From Myxococcales bacterium (GTDB lineage: Bacteria; Myxococcota; Myxococcia; Myxococcales; Myxococcaceae), in NCBI GenBank assembly GCA_016191815.1, contig JACPVI010000025.1:45745-109744 (forward strand): a DNA stretch of 64,000 nucleotides, written 5' to 3'. The notes beneath the pieces are model-generated. The model was not told the DNA's origin and searched no databases. It saw nothing but the letters and a program-made list of their open reading frames with translations. The translations under genes and the position numbers were made by a program. Position 1 is the stretch's first letter. Every line of letters begins with the position of its first letter. Below are positions 48,590-56,731 of the stretch, in pieces.

Positions 48590-49951
48590 TCAGCGCCGCC
48601 TCCGGGCGATCATTTGCCCGACCTTGGCTTCCCGGCGGGCCTTTCCCGGGCGCTCGCGGAACAACAGCCGGATCGGCACCTTCAGCTCGAAGGCGTCCCG
48701 GAGCTGGTGCTCGAGGTATCGCTTGTACTGCTGGGGGACTTGCTGGGGGAGGTTGCAGACGAAGGCGAAAGTAGGCGGAGAGGCGCCCACCTGCGCGGCG
48801 TAGTAGAGGCGGATCCGCCTCCCCTTGGCGAACGGCGCCGGGTGCTCCTCGCTCACGTGCTCGAGCAGCCGGTTCAGCCTCGGGGTCGGGGCGCGAAAGG
48901 CGGTCTGGTCGTTCAGGCGCGCCGCCAGCTCGAGCAGCTTCTGCACCCTTTGGCCTTCGAGCGCCGAGATGAAAACCACCGGGGCCCAGGCGACGAAGGG
49001 AAGCCGGCGCTTGAGGCCGGCGCGGAAGTCTTCCTCCCGCACCCGGTCGCGGACGAGGTCCCACTTGTTCACCACCAGGACGAGCGCCCGCCCCTTCTCC
49101 TCCGCGAGAGAGGCGATGCGCGCGTCCTGGTCCACCGCCGGCTCGGTGGCGTCGAGGACCAGGGCCGCCACGTCGCTCCGCTCGATGGCCTTGAGCGCAC
49201 GGAGCACCGCGTACTGCTCCAACCGGTGGGCGATGGTCGATTTCCGCCTGATGCCGGCGGTGTCGGTGAGCACGAAACGGCGGCCCTCGAAGGAAAGCTC
49301 GGCGTCGATGGCGTCGCGGGTGGTGCCTGCCACCGCGCTGGTGATGAGGCGCTGCTCCCCGAGGAGCGCGTTCACCAGCGTGCTCTTGCCCACGTTGGGC
49401 CGGCCCACCACCGCGAGCCTTATCGCCTCGCCTCGCTCCTCTTCCTCTTCCGCGGGCGGGAGCGCCCCCAAAAGCCCGTCCACCAGCTCGGTCAACCCCC
49501 GGCCGTGCTCCGCGGAGACGTCGAACAACTCCCCCAGCCCGAGCCGGTAGAAGTCGGCCACCGCGGCGTCGCGGACCTTCTCGGTGTCGACCTTGTTGAC
49601 CGCGAGGAACACCCGCTTCCCGCCGCGGCGGAGAAAGTCGGCCACCTCCTGGTCCGTGGCAGTGAGGCCGGCCCGCCCGTCCACGACGAATAGGATCAGG
49701 TCAGCCTCCTCGACCGCGGCCTGCGCCTGCTCGCGGACCTCTCGCTGGAGCACCTCGCGCTCGGCGGGGATGAAGCCGCCGGTGTCCACCAAGGTAAAAG
49801 TGCGGCCGCCCCACTCGGCGTCGGCGTAGTTGCGGTCGCGGGTGACGCCGGGCACGTTCTCCACCAGCGCCAGCCGCCGCCCCGCCAGCCGATTGAACAG
49901 GGTCGACTTGCCCACGTTGGGCCGGCCGACGATCGCCACCACCGGCTTCAT
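48590..49951 (-). CDS. der: Ribosome biogenesis GTPase Der (EngA)
   Basis: 453 residues with the Der hallmark of two tandem GTPase domains and a KH-like end. Domain 1 has GRPNVGKSTLF at the N-terminus with DTGGF and NKVDTEK; domain 2 begins near residue 180 with GRPNVGKSTLV, DTAGIRRK and NKWDLV. The C-terminal segment (about 355-440) is the RNA-binding KH fold. Der acts in 50S maturation. Its ATG overlaps the era stop (ATGA), so both GTPases are made from one message. A GTG/ATG 14 codons upstream is in frame but inside era. Confidence 0.96.
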   Translation of the reverse strand: MKPVVAIVGRPNVGKSTLFNRLAGRRLALVENVPGVTRDRNYADAEWGGRTFTLVDTGGFIPAEREVLQREVREQAQAAVEEADLILFVVDGRAGLTATDQEVADFLRRGGKRVFLAVNKVDTEKVRDAAVADFYRLGLGELFDVSAEHGRGLTELVDGLLGALPPAEEEEERGEAIRLAVVGRPNVGKSTLVNALLGEQRLITSAVAGTTRDAIDAELSFEGRRFVLTDTAGIRRKSTIAHRLEQYAVLRALKAIERSDVAALVLDATEPAVDQDARIASLAEEKGRALVLVVNKWDLVRDRVREEDFRAGLKRRLPFVAWAPVVFISALEGQRVQKLLELAARLNDQTAFRAPTPRLNRLLEHVSEEHPAPFAKGRRIRLYYAAQVGASPPTFAFVCNLPQQVPQQYKRYLEHQLRDAFELKVPIRLLFRERPGKARREAKVGQMIARRRR

Positions 49952-50931
49952 CGGTAGCCCAGCTTTCTCAGCGCCTCGGGCCGCTCGCTCCAACCCGGCT
50001 CCACCCGCACCCGCAAGGAGAGGTACACGTGCGCGCCGAGCAGCCGCTCGATGGACTTCCGGGCATCGGTGCCGATCCGCTTGAGCATCTGCCCCTTCTT
50101 GCCGATCACGATCGCCTTCTGGCTCTCCCGCTCCACGAAGATCGAGGCCTCGATCCGCACCAGTCCCGAGAGCCGATCGGGTGGCGTGTCCGGCGGGCGG
50201 GCGCGCTCCGACTCGTCGAACACGTCCACCACCACCGCCGCCGAGTAGGGGATCTCCTCGCGGCAGTGCGCGAGCACCTGCTCGCGGACATACTCCGCCA
50301 CCAGCTGCCGCTCGGCCTGGTCGGTGAGCATGTCCTCGGCGAACATCGGCTCCGCCTCCGGCAGATGCTGGAGCACCGAGCCGAGCAGCTCCTCCACCCC
50401 CTCGCCGCTCCGAGCGGAGATCGGCACCACCTCCGCGAAGGGGAACTCGGAGCGGTACAGCTCGATCAGCGGCAGGAGCAGCCGCCTTTCGATCTGGTCG
50501 ATCTTGTTGATGACCAGGAAGGTGGGCTTGCCGAGCTGATGGAGCCTTTCCAGGATGAAGCGGTTCCCCAAGGTGACGGCCGGGCGGCCGGGCGGCCGTC
50601 CTCTCGGCGCCTTTCGCTCGGAGGTGCCGAGGGCGTCCGCCGCCTCGATCATGAACACCAGGAGATCCACCTCCGCTGCCGCCTGGAGCGCCACCTCCAG
50701 CATGTAGCGGTTGAGCTGGCCGCGCGCGCGGTGGATGCCCGGGGTGTCCAGGAAGGCCACCTGGCCCTGCTGCCTGGTGACTACCCCGAGGATCCGGTTC
50801 CGGGTGGTCTGCGGCTTGGGCGAGACGATCGCCAGCTTCTCACCGGTGAGCCGGTTGAGCAGCGTGCTCTTGCCGACGTTCGGCCGGCCGATCAGTGCGG
50901 CGAACCCGCTGCGTCGCTGAGCACCGGCCAC
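49948..50931 (-). CDS. era: GTPase Era with an internal insertion
   Basis: 327 residues. GTPase motifs GRPNVGKSTLL, DTPGIHR and NKIDQIE, then a C-terminal KH domain with the GxxG loop as IVIGKKGQMLKRIG. Era binds the 3' end of 16S rRNA in 30S assembly. About 20 extra residues rich in Arg and Pro (residues 102-120, core RKAPRGRPPGRP) lie between the G3 and G4 motifs, making the protein longer than the usual 300. The insertion is in frame and GC-typical, so it is probably a lineage-specific surface loop. Confidence 0.94.
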   Translation of the reverse strand: MAGAQRRSGFAALIGRPNVGKSTLLNRLTGEKLAIVSPKPQTTRNRILGVVTRQQGQVAFLDTPGIHRARGQLNRYMLEVALQAAAEVDLLVFMIEAADALGTSERKAPRGRPPGRPAVTLGNRFILERLHQLGKPTFLVINKIDQIERRLLLPLIELYRSEFPFAEVVPISARSGEGVEELLGSVLQHLPEAEPMFAEDMLTDQAERQLVAEYVREQVLAHCREEIPYSAAVVVDVFDESERARPPDTPPDRLSGLVRIEASIFVERESQKAIVIGKKGQMLKRIGTDARKSIERLLGAHVYLSLRVRVEPGWSERPEALRKLGYR

Positions 50932-51017
50932 GCCGCGCCTCCGTTCAGAAGCCTAGTCTCGGCCGACCCCAATCGAGGCCCGCGCCCCGGCCAGGCCGGG
51001 CCTAGGACGAACGAGCT

Positions 51018-51569
51018 TCAGAGGGCAGTGCTGATCGTCAGCTTGCTGATCAGCACGTCCTTCACCGGCCGGTCGCTCGGCCCTTTGGGGATGGTGTTGG
51101 CGATCCGGTCCACCTGCTCCTGGCCCTTCACCACCTCGCCGAAGATGGTGTGGCGGTTGTTGAGCCACGGCGTCGGAGTGACCGTGATGAAGAACTGCGA
51201 GCCGTTGGTGTTGGGCCCGGAGTTCGCCATCGCCAAGAGCCCCGGCTTGTCGAAGGCCCGGCCGCTCTGGAGCTCGTCCTCGAACTTGTAGCCGGGGCCG
51301 CCGGTGCCCTTGCCCAACGGATCTCCGCCCTGGACCATGAAGTCCTTGATGCAGCGGTGGAAGATGGTGCCGTCGTAGAGCGGCACGCCCTGCCTCTTCT
51401 CTCCGGTGGCCGGGTGCTGCCAGGCCTTCTCGCCGGTGGCCAGGCCGACGAAGTTCTCCACCGTCTTCGGCGCGTCCTTGGCAAACAGCCGCACCTGGAT
51501 CTTCCCTTCGGTGGTGTCGAAGGTCGCGTACAGATCATGCCCTGCCCGGGCCTCTTCCATCATTCCCAT
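51018..51569 (-). CDS. Cyclophilin-type peptidyl-prolyl isomerase (cytoplasmic)
   Basis: 183 residues with no signal sequence. Cyclophilin core: FHRCIKDFMVQGGDP with catalytic Arg in the FHR motif, [20 protein letters not shown] and [12 protein letters not shown]. It is close in length and motif spacing to its neighbour at 51598, indicating tandem duplication with one copy cytoplasmic. GAGGCGAGC precedes the ATG. Confidence 0.93.
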   Translation of the reverse strand: MGMMEEARAGHDLYATFDTTEGKIQVRLFAKDAPKTVENFVGLATGEKAWQHPATGEKRQGVPLYDGTIFHRCIKDFMVQGGDPLGKGTGGPGYKFEDELQSGRAFDKPGLLAMANSGPNTNGSQFFITVTPTPWLNNRHTIFGEVVKGQEQVDRIANTIPKGPSDRPVKDVLISKLTISTAL

Positions 51570-51597
51570 TGCTCGCCTCGCGGATCGGGGTTGGACG

Positions 51598-52209
51598 TCA
51601 GCCTGCCTTGTCGCTCAGCTCGACCTTGCGGATCACCACCTCGGAGAGCGGGCGGTCCCGCCCGTCGCGCTGAACGCGGGAGATCTTCTCCACCACCTCG
51701 TACCCCTTCACCACCTCGCCGAAGATGGTGTGGCGGCCGTTGAGATGGGGGGCGGCCCCCACGGTGATGAAGAACTGCGAGCCGTTGGTGTTGGGCCCGG
51801 AGTTCGCCATCGCCAGGATGCCTGGCCGGTCGAAGCGCCGCTCCGGGTTGATCTCGTCTTCGAACTTGTAGCCGGGGCCGCCGGTGCCGGTCCCCAAGGG
51901 ATCGCCGCCCTGGATCATGAACTCGGGGATCACCCGGTGGAAGCTCACCCCGTCGTAGAGCGGGCGCTTGGAGATCTCCCCTGTCCGCGGGTGGGTCCAC
52001 TCCCGCTCCCCCGCGGCCAGTCCCACGAAGTTCTGCACCGTCTTCGGGGCTTCCTTGGCGAACAGGCGGACCACCACGTCCCCCTGGCTGGTCTTCAGGG
52101 TGGCGAACAGCTCCTTCCCCTCCCCCGCCTTGCGCGTCCACTCGCCGCCGCCCTTCGAACAGCCCAGGCAGAGGAGCAAGCAAGCGCCGATTCCGGACAA
52201 GGCCTTCAT
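51598..52209 (-). CDS. Cyclophilin-type peptidyl-prolyl isomerase, lipoprotein
   Basis: 203 residues. A lipoprotein signal with lipobox LCLGC puts this copy in the periplasm or outer membrane. The cyclophilin core is complete: [35 protein letters not shown] and [13 protein letters not shown]. It likely helps outer-membrane or secreted protein folding, and together with the BamB and YfgM-like genes forms an envelope-folding set. It has its own promoter (52219-52246) and no Shine-Dalgarno. Confidence 0.93.
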   Translation of the reverse strand: MKALSGIGACLLLCLGCSKGGGEWTRKAGEGKELFATLKTSQGDVVVRLFAKEAPKTVQNFVGLAAGEREWTHPRTGEISKRPLYDGVSFHRVIPEFMIQGGDPLGTGTGGPGYKFEDEINPERRFDRPGILAMANSGPNTNGSQFFITVGAAPHLNGRHTIFGEVVKGYEVVEKISRVQRDGRDRPLSEVVIRKVELSDKAG

Positions 52210-52218
52210 GGGCGGCGG

Positions 52219-52246
52219 AACTTACTTGCCGCGCCGCTTAGGTCAA
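52219..52246 (-). promoter_or_regulatory. Promoter of the lipoprotein cyclophilin, leaderless
   Basis: Minus strand TTGACC (52246-52241), 16-base spacer, TAAGTT (52224-52219), then 9 bases to the ATG. Both boxes fit sigma-70 well and the spacing to the start predicts a leaderless or nearly leaderless message. Confidence 0.65.
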
Positions 52247-52273
52247 ACGGGAAGTTGCCCGGGTGAAGGGCGC

Positions 52274-53008
52274 TCAACTCCCCTTGCGCTCCTCGTACAG
52301 CCGCTCGAGCGTCTGGCGGGCAGCGGCCTGCTCCGCCTCCTTCTTGCTCCGCCCACAGGCGCGGGCGTAGAGCTCGGAGCCGATGGTGACCTCGACCTCG
52401 AACACCTTCTCGTGGTCGGGACCGGTCTCGGAGACGACGCGGTACCTGGGCGAGGTCCGCAGGTCGTTCTGCACCGCCTCTTGGAGGCGGGTCTTGTAGT
52501 CGTAGCCGTACCGGCCGTCGGCGACTCCCTCCAGCGCGTCGCCGAAGAGCCGGTCGACCACCTCCATCACTCGCCCGAGCCCGGCACAGAGGTACACCGC
52601 CCCCAGCACCGCCTCGAGGGCGTCGGCGAGGACGGAGTTCTTCTCTCTCCCTCCGGTCATCTCCTCGCCGCGGCCGAGCAGGAGGATGTCCCCCAGCGTC
52701 ATCCTGCGCGCCACCTTGGCGAGGCCCTCCTCGTTGACGATCAGCGCCCGGAGCTTCGACAGCTCACCCTCGGTGGCGTGCGGGAAGCGCTCCATCAGCC
52801 GGTGGCTGATCGCCAGGTCCACCACCGCGTCGCCCAGAAACTCCAGCCGCTCGTTGTCGGGCGTCCCGTCCTCCCGGTGCTCGTTGGTGTAGCTCTTGTG
52901 CGTCACCGCGGAGAGCGCCAGCGTGCGGTCCGGGAAGGGGAGCAAGAGCTTCGCCTCCAGCGCGCTCACCCGCTCTTCTGGCGAAAGCTTGTCCATCCGC
53001 TCGTCCAT
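52274..53008 (-). CDS. rnc: Ribonuclease III
   Basis: 244 residues. The RNase III signature ERLEFLGDAVVDL with both key acidic residues is near residue 48, and a second acidic pair comes later in SVLADALEAVLGAVYL. A C-terminal dsRNA-binding domain (about 175-240) ends in KKEAEQAAARQTLERL. It processes rRNA precursors and structured mRNAs. Placed 17 bases after meaB. The ATG at 53008 gives the normal length; the frame continues upstream through meaB without RNase III features. Confidence 0.95.
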   Translation of the reverse strand: MDERMDKLSPEERVSALEAKLLLPFPDRTLALSAVTHKSYTNEHREDGTPDNERLEFLGDAVVDLAISHRLMERFPHATEGELSKLRALIVNEEGLAKVARRMTLGDILLLGRGEEMTGGREKNSVLADALEAVLGAVYLCAGLGRVMEVVDRLFGDALEGVADGRYGYDYKTRLQEAVQNDLRTSPRYRVVSETGPDHEKVFEVEVTIGSELYARACGRSKKEAEQAAARQTLERLYEERKGS

Positions 53009-53025
53009 GGTTATCCGAAACTGCC

Positions 53026-54045
53026 TCACTCGGACAACTGGGAGGCCAATTCGTCGGCCAGGGCGTAAGGATCGGCGCGCCGCTCTGCAATGGCCCGTGC
53101 CACCTCGGTGAGCCGCCCCTGCTCTCGCTCCAGGCGGCCGAGCGCCCCTTCGAGGAGGCGTTGCCGGAGCAGGGCGAGGAACTGCGCCAGGGCTCGGTTC
53201 CGGTCGCGCGCTGCTCGCTCCCCGGTGCCATCGAGGAAGGCCCGGTGCGCCTCCACCGCCTGCCACAGCTCGTCGACACCCTCGTCCCGGGCCGCCACCA
53301 GCTTGAGGACGGGTGGCTCCCACTGGGCGGCCGAGGCGGCGCCGGCCGGCGGCGCTGGGTGGAGCGGCCGGTGAAGGGCGTCGTGGTCCGGCGGGGGCTT
53401 GAGCGCCCTCCGCATCTCGAGCATCTGGCCGAGCTCTCGCACGGTGCGGTCGGCGCCCTCTAGATCCGCCTTGTTGACCGCGAAGATATCGGCCACCTCG
53501 AGGATGCCGGCCTTGATCGCCTGCACGTCGTCGCCCATCCCCGGGACGAGCACCAAAACCGTAGTATGGGCCATCTGGGCCACGTCGATCTCGTCCTGCC
53601 CCACCCCGACGGTTTCCACCAGCACCAGGTCGCGGCCCATCGCGTCCATCACCCGGATGCAGTCCCCGGTGGCACGGGAAAGCCCGCCCAGGTGTCCCCT
53701 GGTCGCCAGGGAGCGGATGAACACCCCGTCATCGGTGGCGTGGGACTGCATCCGTATCCGGTCGCCCAGGATGGCGCCTCCGCTGAAGGGGCTGGTCGGG
53801 TCCACCGCGATCACCCCCACGCGGTGACCCCTGGCGCGGCCGCGGGTGATCAGCCGGTCGGCGAGGGTCGACTTGCCGGCCCCCGGCGGGCCGGTGATCC
53901 CCACCACATAGGCGCGGCCGGTCCGTGGGAAGAGCGCCCGCAGCTCCTCGGAGGCGGTGGGCTCTCCGTCATCGATCTCCCGCATCAGCCGGGAGGCGGC
54001 GCGCACGTCGCCCGCCAGGATCCGCTCGGCCAGGCGCGCGGCCAA
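53026..54045 (-). CDS. meaB: Methylmalonyl-CoA mutase-associated GTPase MeaB
   Basis: 339 residues of the MeaB/ArgK G3E GTPase family: P-loop GITGPPGAGKSTLADRL, VDPTSPFSGGAILGDRIRM, VLVETVGVGQDE and NKADLEGA. MeaB protects and reloads adenosylcobalamin-dependent methylmalonyl-CoA mutase. No mutase gene is in this window, so it must act on one elsewhere, or on a related mutase. TTG start at 54045, with AGGGGGG upstream, 4 bases after the previous stop. The gene belongs to an operon with the 54050 protein and acyl-CoA dehydrogenase. Confidence 0.93.
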   Translation of the reverse strand: MAARLAERILAGDVRAASRLMREIDDGEPTASEELRALFPRTGRAYVVGITGPPGAGKSTLADRLITRGRARGHRVGVIAVDPTSPFSGGAILGDRIRMQSHATDDGVFIRSLATRGHLGGLSRATGDCIRVMDAMGRDLVLVETVGVGQDEIDVAQMAHTTVLVLVPGMGDDVQAIKAGILEVADIFAVNKADLEGADRTVRELGQMLEMRRALKPPPDHDALHRPLHPAPPAGAASAAQWEPPVLKLVAARDEGVDELWQAVEAHRAFLDGTGERAARDRNRALAQFLALLRQRLLEGALGRLEREQGRLTEVARAIAERRADPYALADELASQLSE

Positions 54046-54049
54046 GGAG

Positions 54050-54925
54050 CTAGCCCCCCTTGCCGCCGAGCAGCTCGACCTCGTCTTGAGGGACGCCGAG
54101 CGCGTCCGCGGCGAGAGCGCGGATGCCGCAGAATCCGTCCAGCTCGAAGCGCTCCGCCCACACCTTGCCCTTGGGTCCGGCGAGCAGCCCGCGGAAGATC
54201 TTCCCTGCCACGCGCACCGCCGCGAAGCGGTAGCTCGCCCCGCCGGCTTTCAGCTCGACGAGGATTTCCAGCGCGCTCCTCGGTGGCACCAGGGCCGAGG
54301 CGCCGAAGTGGTCCACCAGCTCCCGGTAGGCGATGAGCTCGACGTGGCGAGAAGGGTCAGGCCTTTCCGGAGGCGCCGGCTTCTGCGGGAGGTGCGCCTC
54401 GAACAGGGCGGCGAGGTAGTCCTCGAGCGCGGCGCGCTCGCGGAACTCGGACAGCTCGAACGCCTGGGCGGCGGAGGTGGGCAGCTCCCGGTCCTCGAGG
54501 GTGGCGCTGAGCACGCGGAAGTTCCCCTCCCGGTCGCTGGCGATCACCAGCTTGAAGGGGGCGGCGTCGATCTCCGCGGTGAGCTGGAGGGTCTTCGGAT
54601 CGACGTTGGGAGTCAAATTGAGCGAGGCCAGCTCCGAGGAGCGCCGGGAGATGTGGAAGATGTTCTCGTTGTGGGACTCGGCGATGTGTTGCTCGACGTC
54701 GTAGGCTCGCTCCACCCGCGAGAGGCCCAAAGGCGGGCAGCCGACCAGCTCCGGGGGCTCGATCACGATCAGCCGCTCGCCGAGGAGGACGAAGGTGACC
54801 TCGGTGAGGACCTTCCGGGTGAGGGGGTTGACCAGCTCCCCGGTGCTCAGCGGGAGGACCGCCTCCAGGGAGCCATCGGCGTCCCGGACGGTGAAGCCCA
54901 GCTCTTCGAGGCGGGTCTGGCTCAT
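54050..54925 (-). CDS. Conserved-looking protein of unknown function in the acyl-CoA operon
   Basis: 291 residues, soluble, no family recognised. The N-terminal half is strand-rich ([40 protein letters not shown]) and the C-terminal half is mixed. It contains no nucleotide-binding or catalytic motif I can name. Translation is coupled to the acyl-CoA dehydrogenase (ATGA overlap) and followed 4 bases later by meaB, so a role in acyl-CoA or B12-linked metabolism is implied only by position. Confidence 0.7.
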   Translation of the reverse strand: MSQTRLEELGFTVRDADGSLEAVLPLSTGELVNPLTRKVLTEVTFVLLGERLIVIEPPELVGCPPLGLSRVERAYDVEQHIAESHNENIFHISRRSSELASLNLTPNVDPKTLQLTAEIDAAPFKLVIASDREGNFRVLSATLEDRELPTSAAQAFELSEFRERAALEDYLAALFEAHLPQKPAPPERPDPSRHVELIAYRELVDHFGASALVPPRSALEILVELKAGGASYRFAAVRVAGKIFRGLLAGPKGKVWAERFELDGFCGIRALAADALGVPQDEVELLGGKGG

Positions 54926-56064
54926 TGCTTGAAGCTCTCGCGGGCGATGATCGAGCGCTGGATCTCGCTCGTGCCCTCGCCGATCTCGCACAGCTTGGCG
55001 TCGCGGAGGTATCGCTCGACGGGGAACTCCCGAGTGTAGCCGTAGCCGCCGTGGATCTGGACCGCCTTGTGGCAGGCGCGGCTGGCGGCCTCCGAGGCGA
55101 ACAGCTTGGCCATCGAGGCCTCCTTGCCGAAGGGCCGGCCAAGGTCGGCGTAAGAGGCGGCGCGGTGGACGAGAAGCCGCGCGGCGTCCAGCTCGGTCCG
55201 CATGTCGGCGAGCATCCAGCGGATGGCCTGGAAGTCTGCGATGGGAGAACCGAAGGCCCTTCGCTCTTTGGCGTAGGAGATGGACTCCTCGATGGCGCCT
55301 CTCCCCAGGCCCACGGCCAGCGCCCCGATGGTGATGCGCCCGCGGTCGAGGATGCGGAGCGTGTCGGCGAAGCCCCGGTCCACTTCGCCCAGCCTTAATG
55401 AGTCAGGCACCTCGACGTTCTCCAGGACCAGCTCGGCGGTGTCCGACGAGCGCATCCCAAGCTTTCCATGGATGGGGCGGCGGGTGAAGCCGGGGATGTC
55501 GCGCTGCAGGATGAAGGCGGTGATGCCCTTCTGGCGCTTCTCCTTCGAGGTCGAGGCCAGCACCACGAAGACGTGCCCCACGGTGCCCTGGGTGATGAAC
55601 ATCTTGGTGCCGTTGAGGACCCAGCCGTCGCCCTTGCGCACCGCGGTGGACCGCAACCCTGCGGCGTCCGAGCCGCTGCCCGGCTCGGTGAGGGCCCAGG
55701 CCCCCAGCCACTCGCCGGTGGCGAGCTTGGGGAGGTAGGCCCGTTTCTGCTGCTCGTCGCCGAACATCCGGATGTGGCTGGAGCACAGGCCGTTGTGGGA
55801 GGCCACGGTGAGCGCCAAGGAGCCGTCGTGGCGGGCGACTTCTTCGATGGCTACCGCTGCGGCGAGGGCGTCCATCCCGGCGCCGCCCAGCTCCTCGGAG
55901 ACGAGGATACCCATCACTCCGAGCTGGCCCAGCTCGCGAACCACCTCGATGGGGAACTTCTCGGTGCGGTCCCACTCGCTGGCGTAGGGCTTGACCTTCT
56001 TTACGCAGAAGTCTCGGACGGACTGCTGGAGGGCGCGGTGAGAGTCGGGCAGCTCGAGGTCCAT
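54922..56064 (-). CDS. Acyl-CoA dehydrogenase
   Basis: 380-residue FAD-dependent acyl-CoA dehydrogenase. FAD and substrate signatures are [15 protein letters not shown] and [20 protein letters not shown]. The C-terminal motif reads [14 protein letters not shown], which carries the canonical catalytic Glu of short/medium and 2-methyl branched-chain enzymes. Isovaleryl-CoA dehydrogenases usually have Ala or Gly at that position, so this is probably not an isovaleryl-specific enzyme. First of the three-gene run with 54050 and meaB. A TATAAG box lies 9 bases before the ATG. Confidence 0.93.
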   Translation of the reverse strand: MDLELPDSHRALQQSVRDFCVKKVKPYASEWDRTEKFPIEVVRELGQLGVMGILVSEELGGAGMDALAAAVAIEEVARHDGSLALTVASHNGLCSSHIRMFGDEQQKRAYLPKLATGEWLGAWALTEPGSGSDAAGLRSTAVRKGDGWVLNGTKMFITQGTVGHVFVVLASTSKEKRQKGITAFILQRDIPGFTRRPIHGKLGMRSSDTAELVLENVEVPDSLRLGEVDRGFADTLRILDRGRITIGALAVGLGRGAIEESISYAKERRAFGSPIADFQAIRWMLADMRTELDAARLLVHRAASYADLGRPFGKEASMAKLFASEAASRACHKAVQIHGGYGYTREFPVERYLRDAKLCEIGEGTSEIQRSIIARESFKQ

Positions 56065-56073
56065 CGAACCGCG

Positions 56074-56079
56074 CTTATA
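56074..56079 (-). promoter_or_regulatory. -10 box of the acyl-CoA dehydrogenase operon
   Basis: Minus strand TATAAG, five of six consensus bases, 9 bases before the ATG. No clear -35. Suggests a leaderless or very short leader. Confidence 0.5.
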
Positions 56080-56091
56080 ACCGGACTGCGC

Positions 56092-56703
56092 TCACCACCA
56101 CCACACCCAGGGTGCCTCGAAGCCGATGCCGATGTCTCCCTGGTGGAGATCGCGGGCCAGGGCCGGCTGGTAGCCAGCACAGAGGGCGAGACCTCCCCAG
56201 GCGATGTGGCCGATTCGCAGGCGCAGCTCGGCGCGGGGGCCCACTCCGAGGCGGCTCGCGTAGCCGCCCAAGCCCAAGGAGAGGTGGAGAAAGGAGAGCG
56301 AGGGGCTTTCGGGGAAGGCGAGGGAGAGGACCCTCGTACGGAGGGCCACCCTGCCCTCAAGGCGGAGGTCGGCGGGGTAGAGGGCGAAGGCGGCGGCGAG
56401 GCTGACGTAGAAGGCGCTCTTCGCCGGAGGGAGCCCCATGGCCACCTCGTCGACGGGGGCGCCGATGGCGAACGCCTTTTCCCAGCCCTCCCGAGGGATG
56501 TCGAAGGAGAGCTCCCAGACGAGGCCGTGGGAGACGGTGCGGCCGCCGAAGCGGTAGGAGTAGGAGGGCGCGAGGCAGGCGGCGAGGCGGCTTGCGAGGA
56601 AGGCGCGGCGGCAGAGGGCAGTGTCGCCTTCGGCGAGGGTGCACCGTGGAGGCTCGCTGGACTGTGCGAAGGCTAGGAGCGCGGTGAGCCAGGCAGCGTG
56701 CAT
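56092..56703 (-). CDS. Secreted beta-rich protein, probable outer-membrane barrel
   Basis: 203 residues with a signal peptide (HAAWLTALLAFAQSS). The rest alternates hydrophobic and polar residues in strands (KSAFYVSLAAAFALYPADLRL, LSFLHLSLGLGGYAS) and ends in WVWWW. Two Cys pairs near the N-terminus may form disulfides. The pattern fits a small outer-membrane barrel of unknown function. It follows the carboxyltransferase gene by 28 bases on the same strand. Confidence 0.6.
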   Translation of the reverse strand: MHAAWLTALLAFAQSSEPPRCTLAEGDTALCRRAFLASRLAACLAPSYSYRFGGRTVSHGLVWELSFDIPREGWEKAFAIGAPVDEVAMGLPPAKSAFYVSLAAAFALYPADLRLEGRVALRTRVLSLAFPESPSLSFLHLSLGLGGYASRLGVGPRAELRLRIGHIAWGGLALCAGYQPALARDLHQGDIGIGFEAPWVWWW

Positions 56704-56731
56704 GGAGGGCGAGGGTCCGCTAGGGGGCGCT

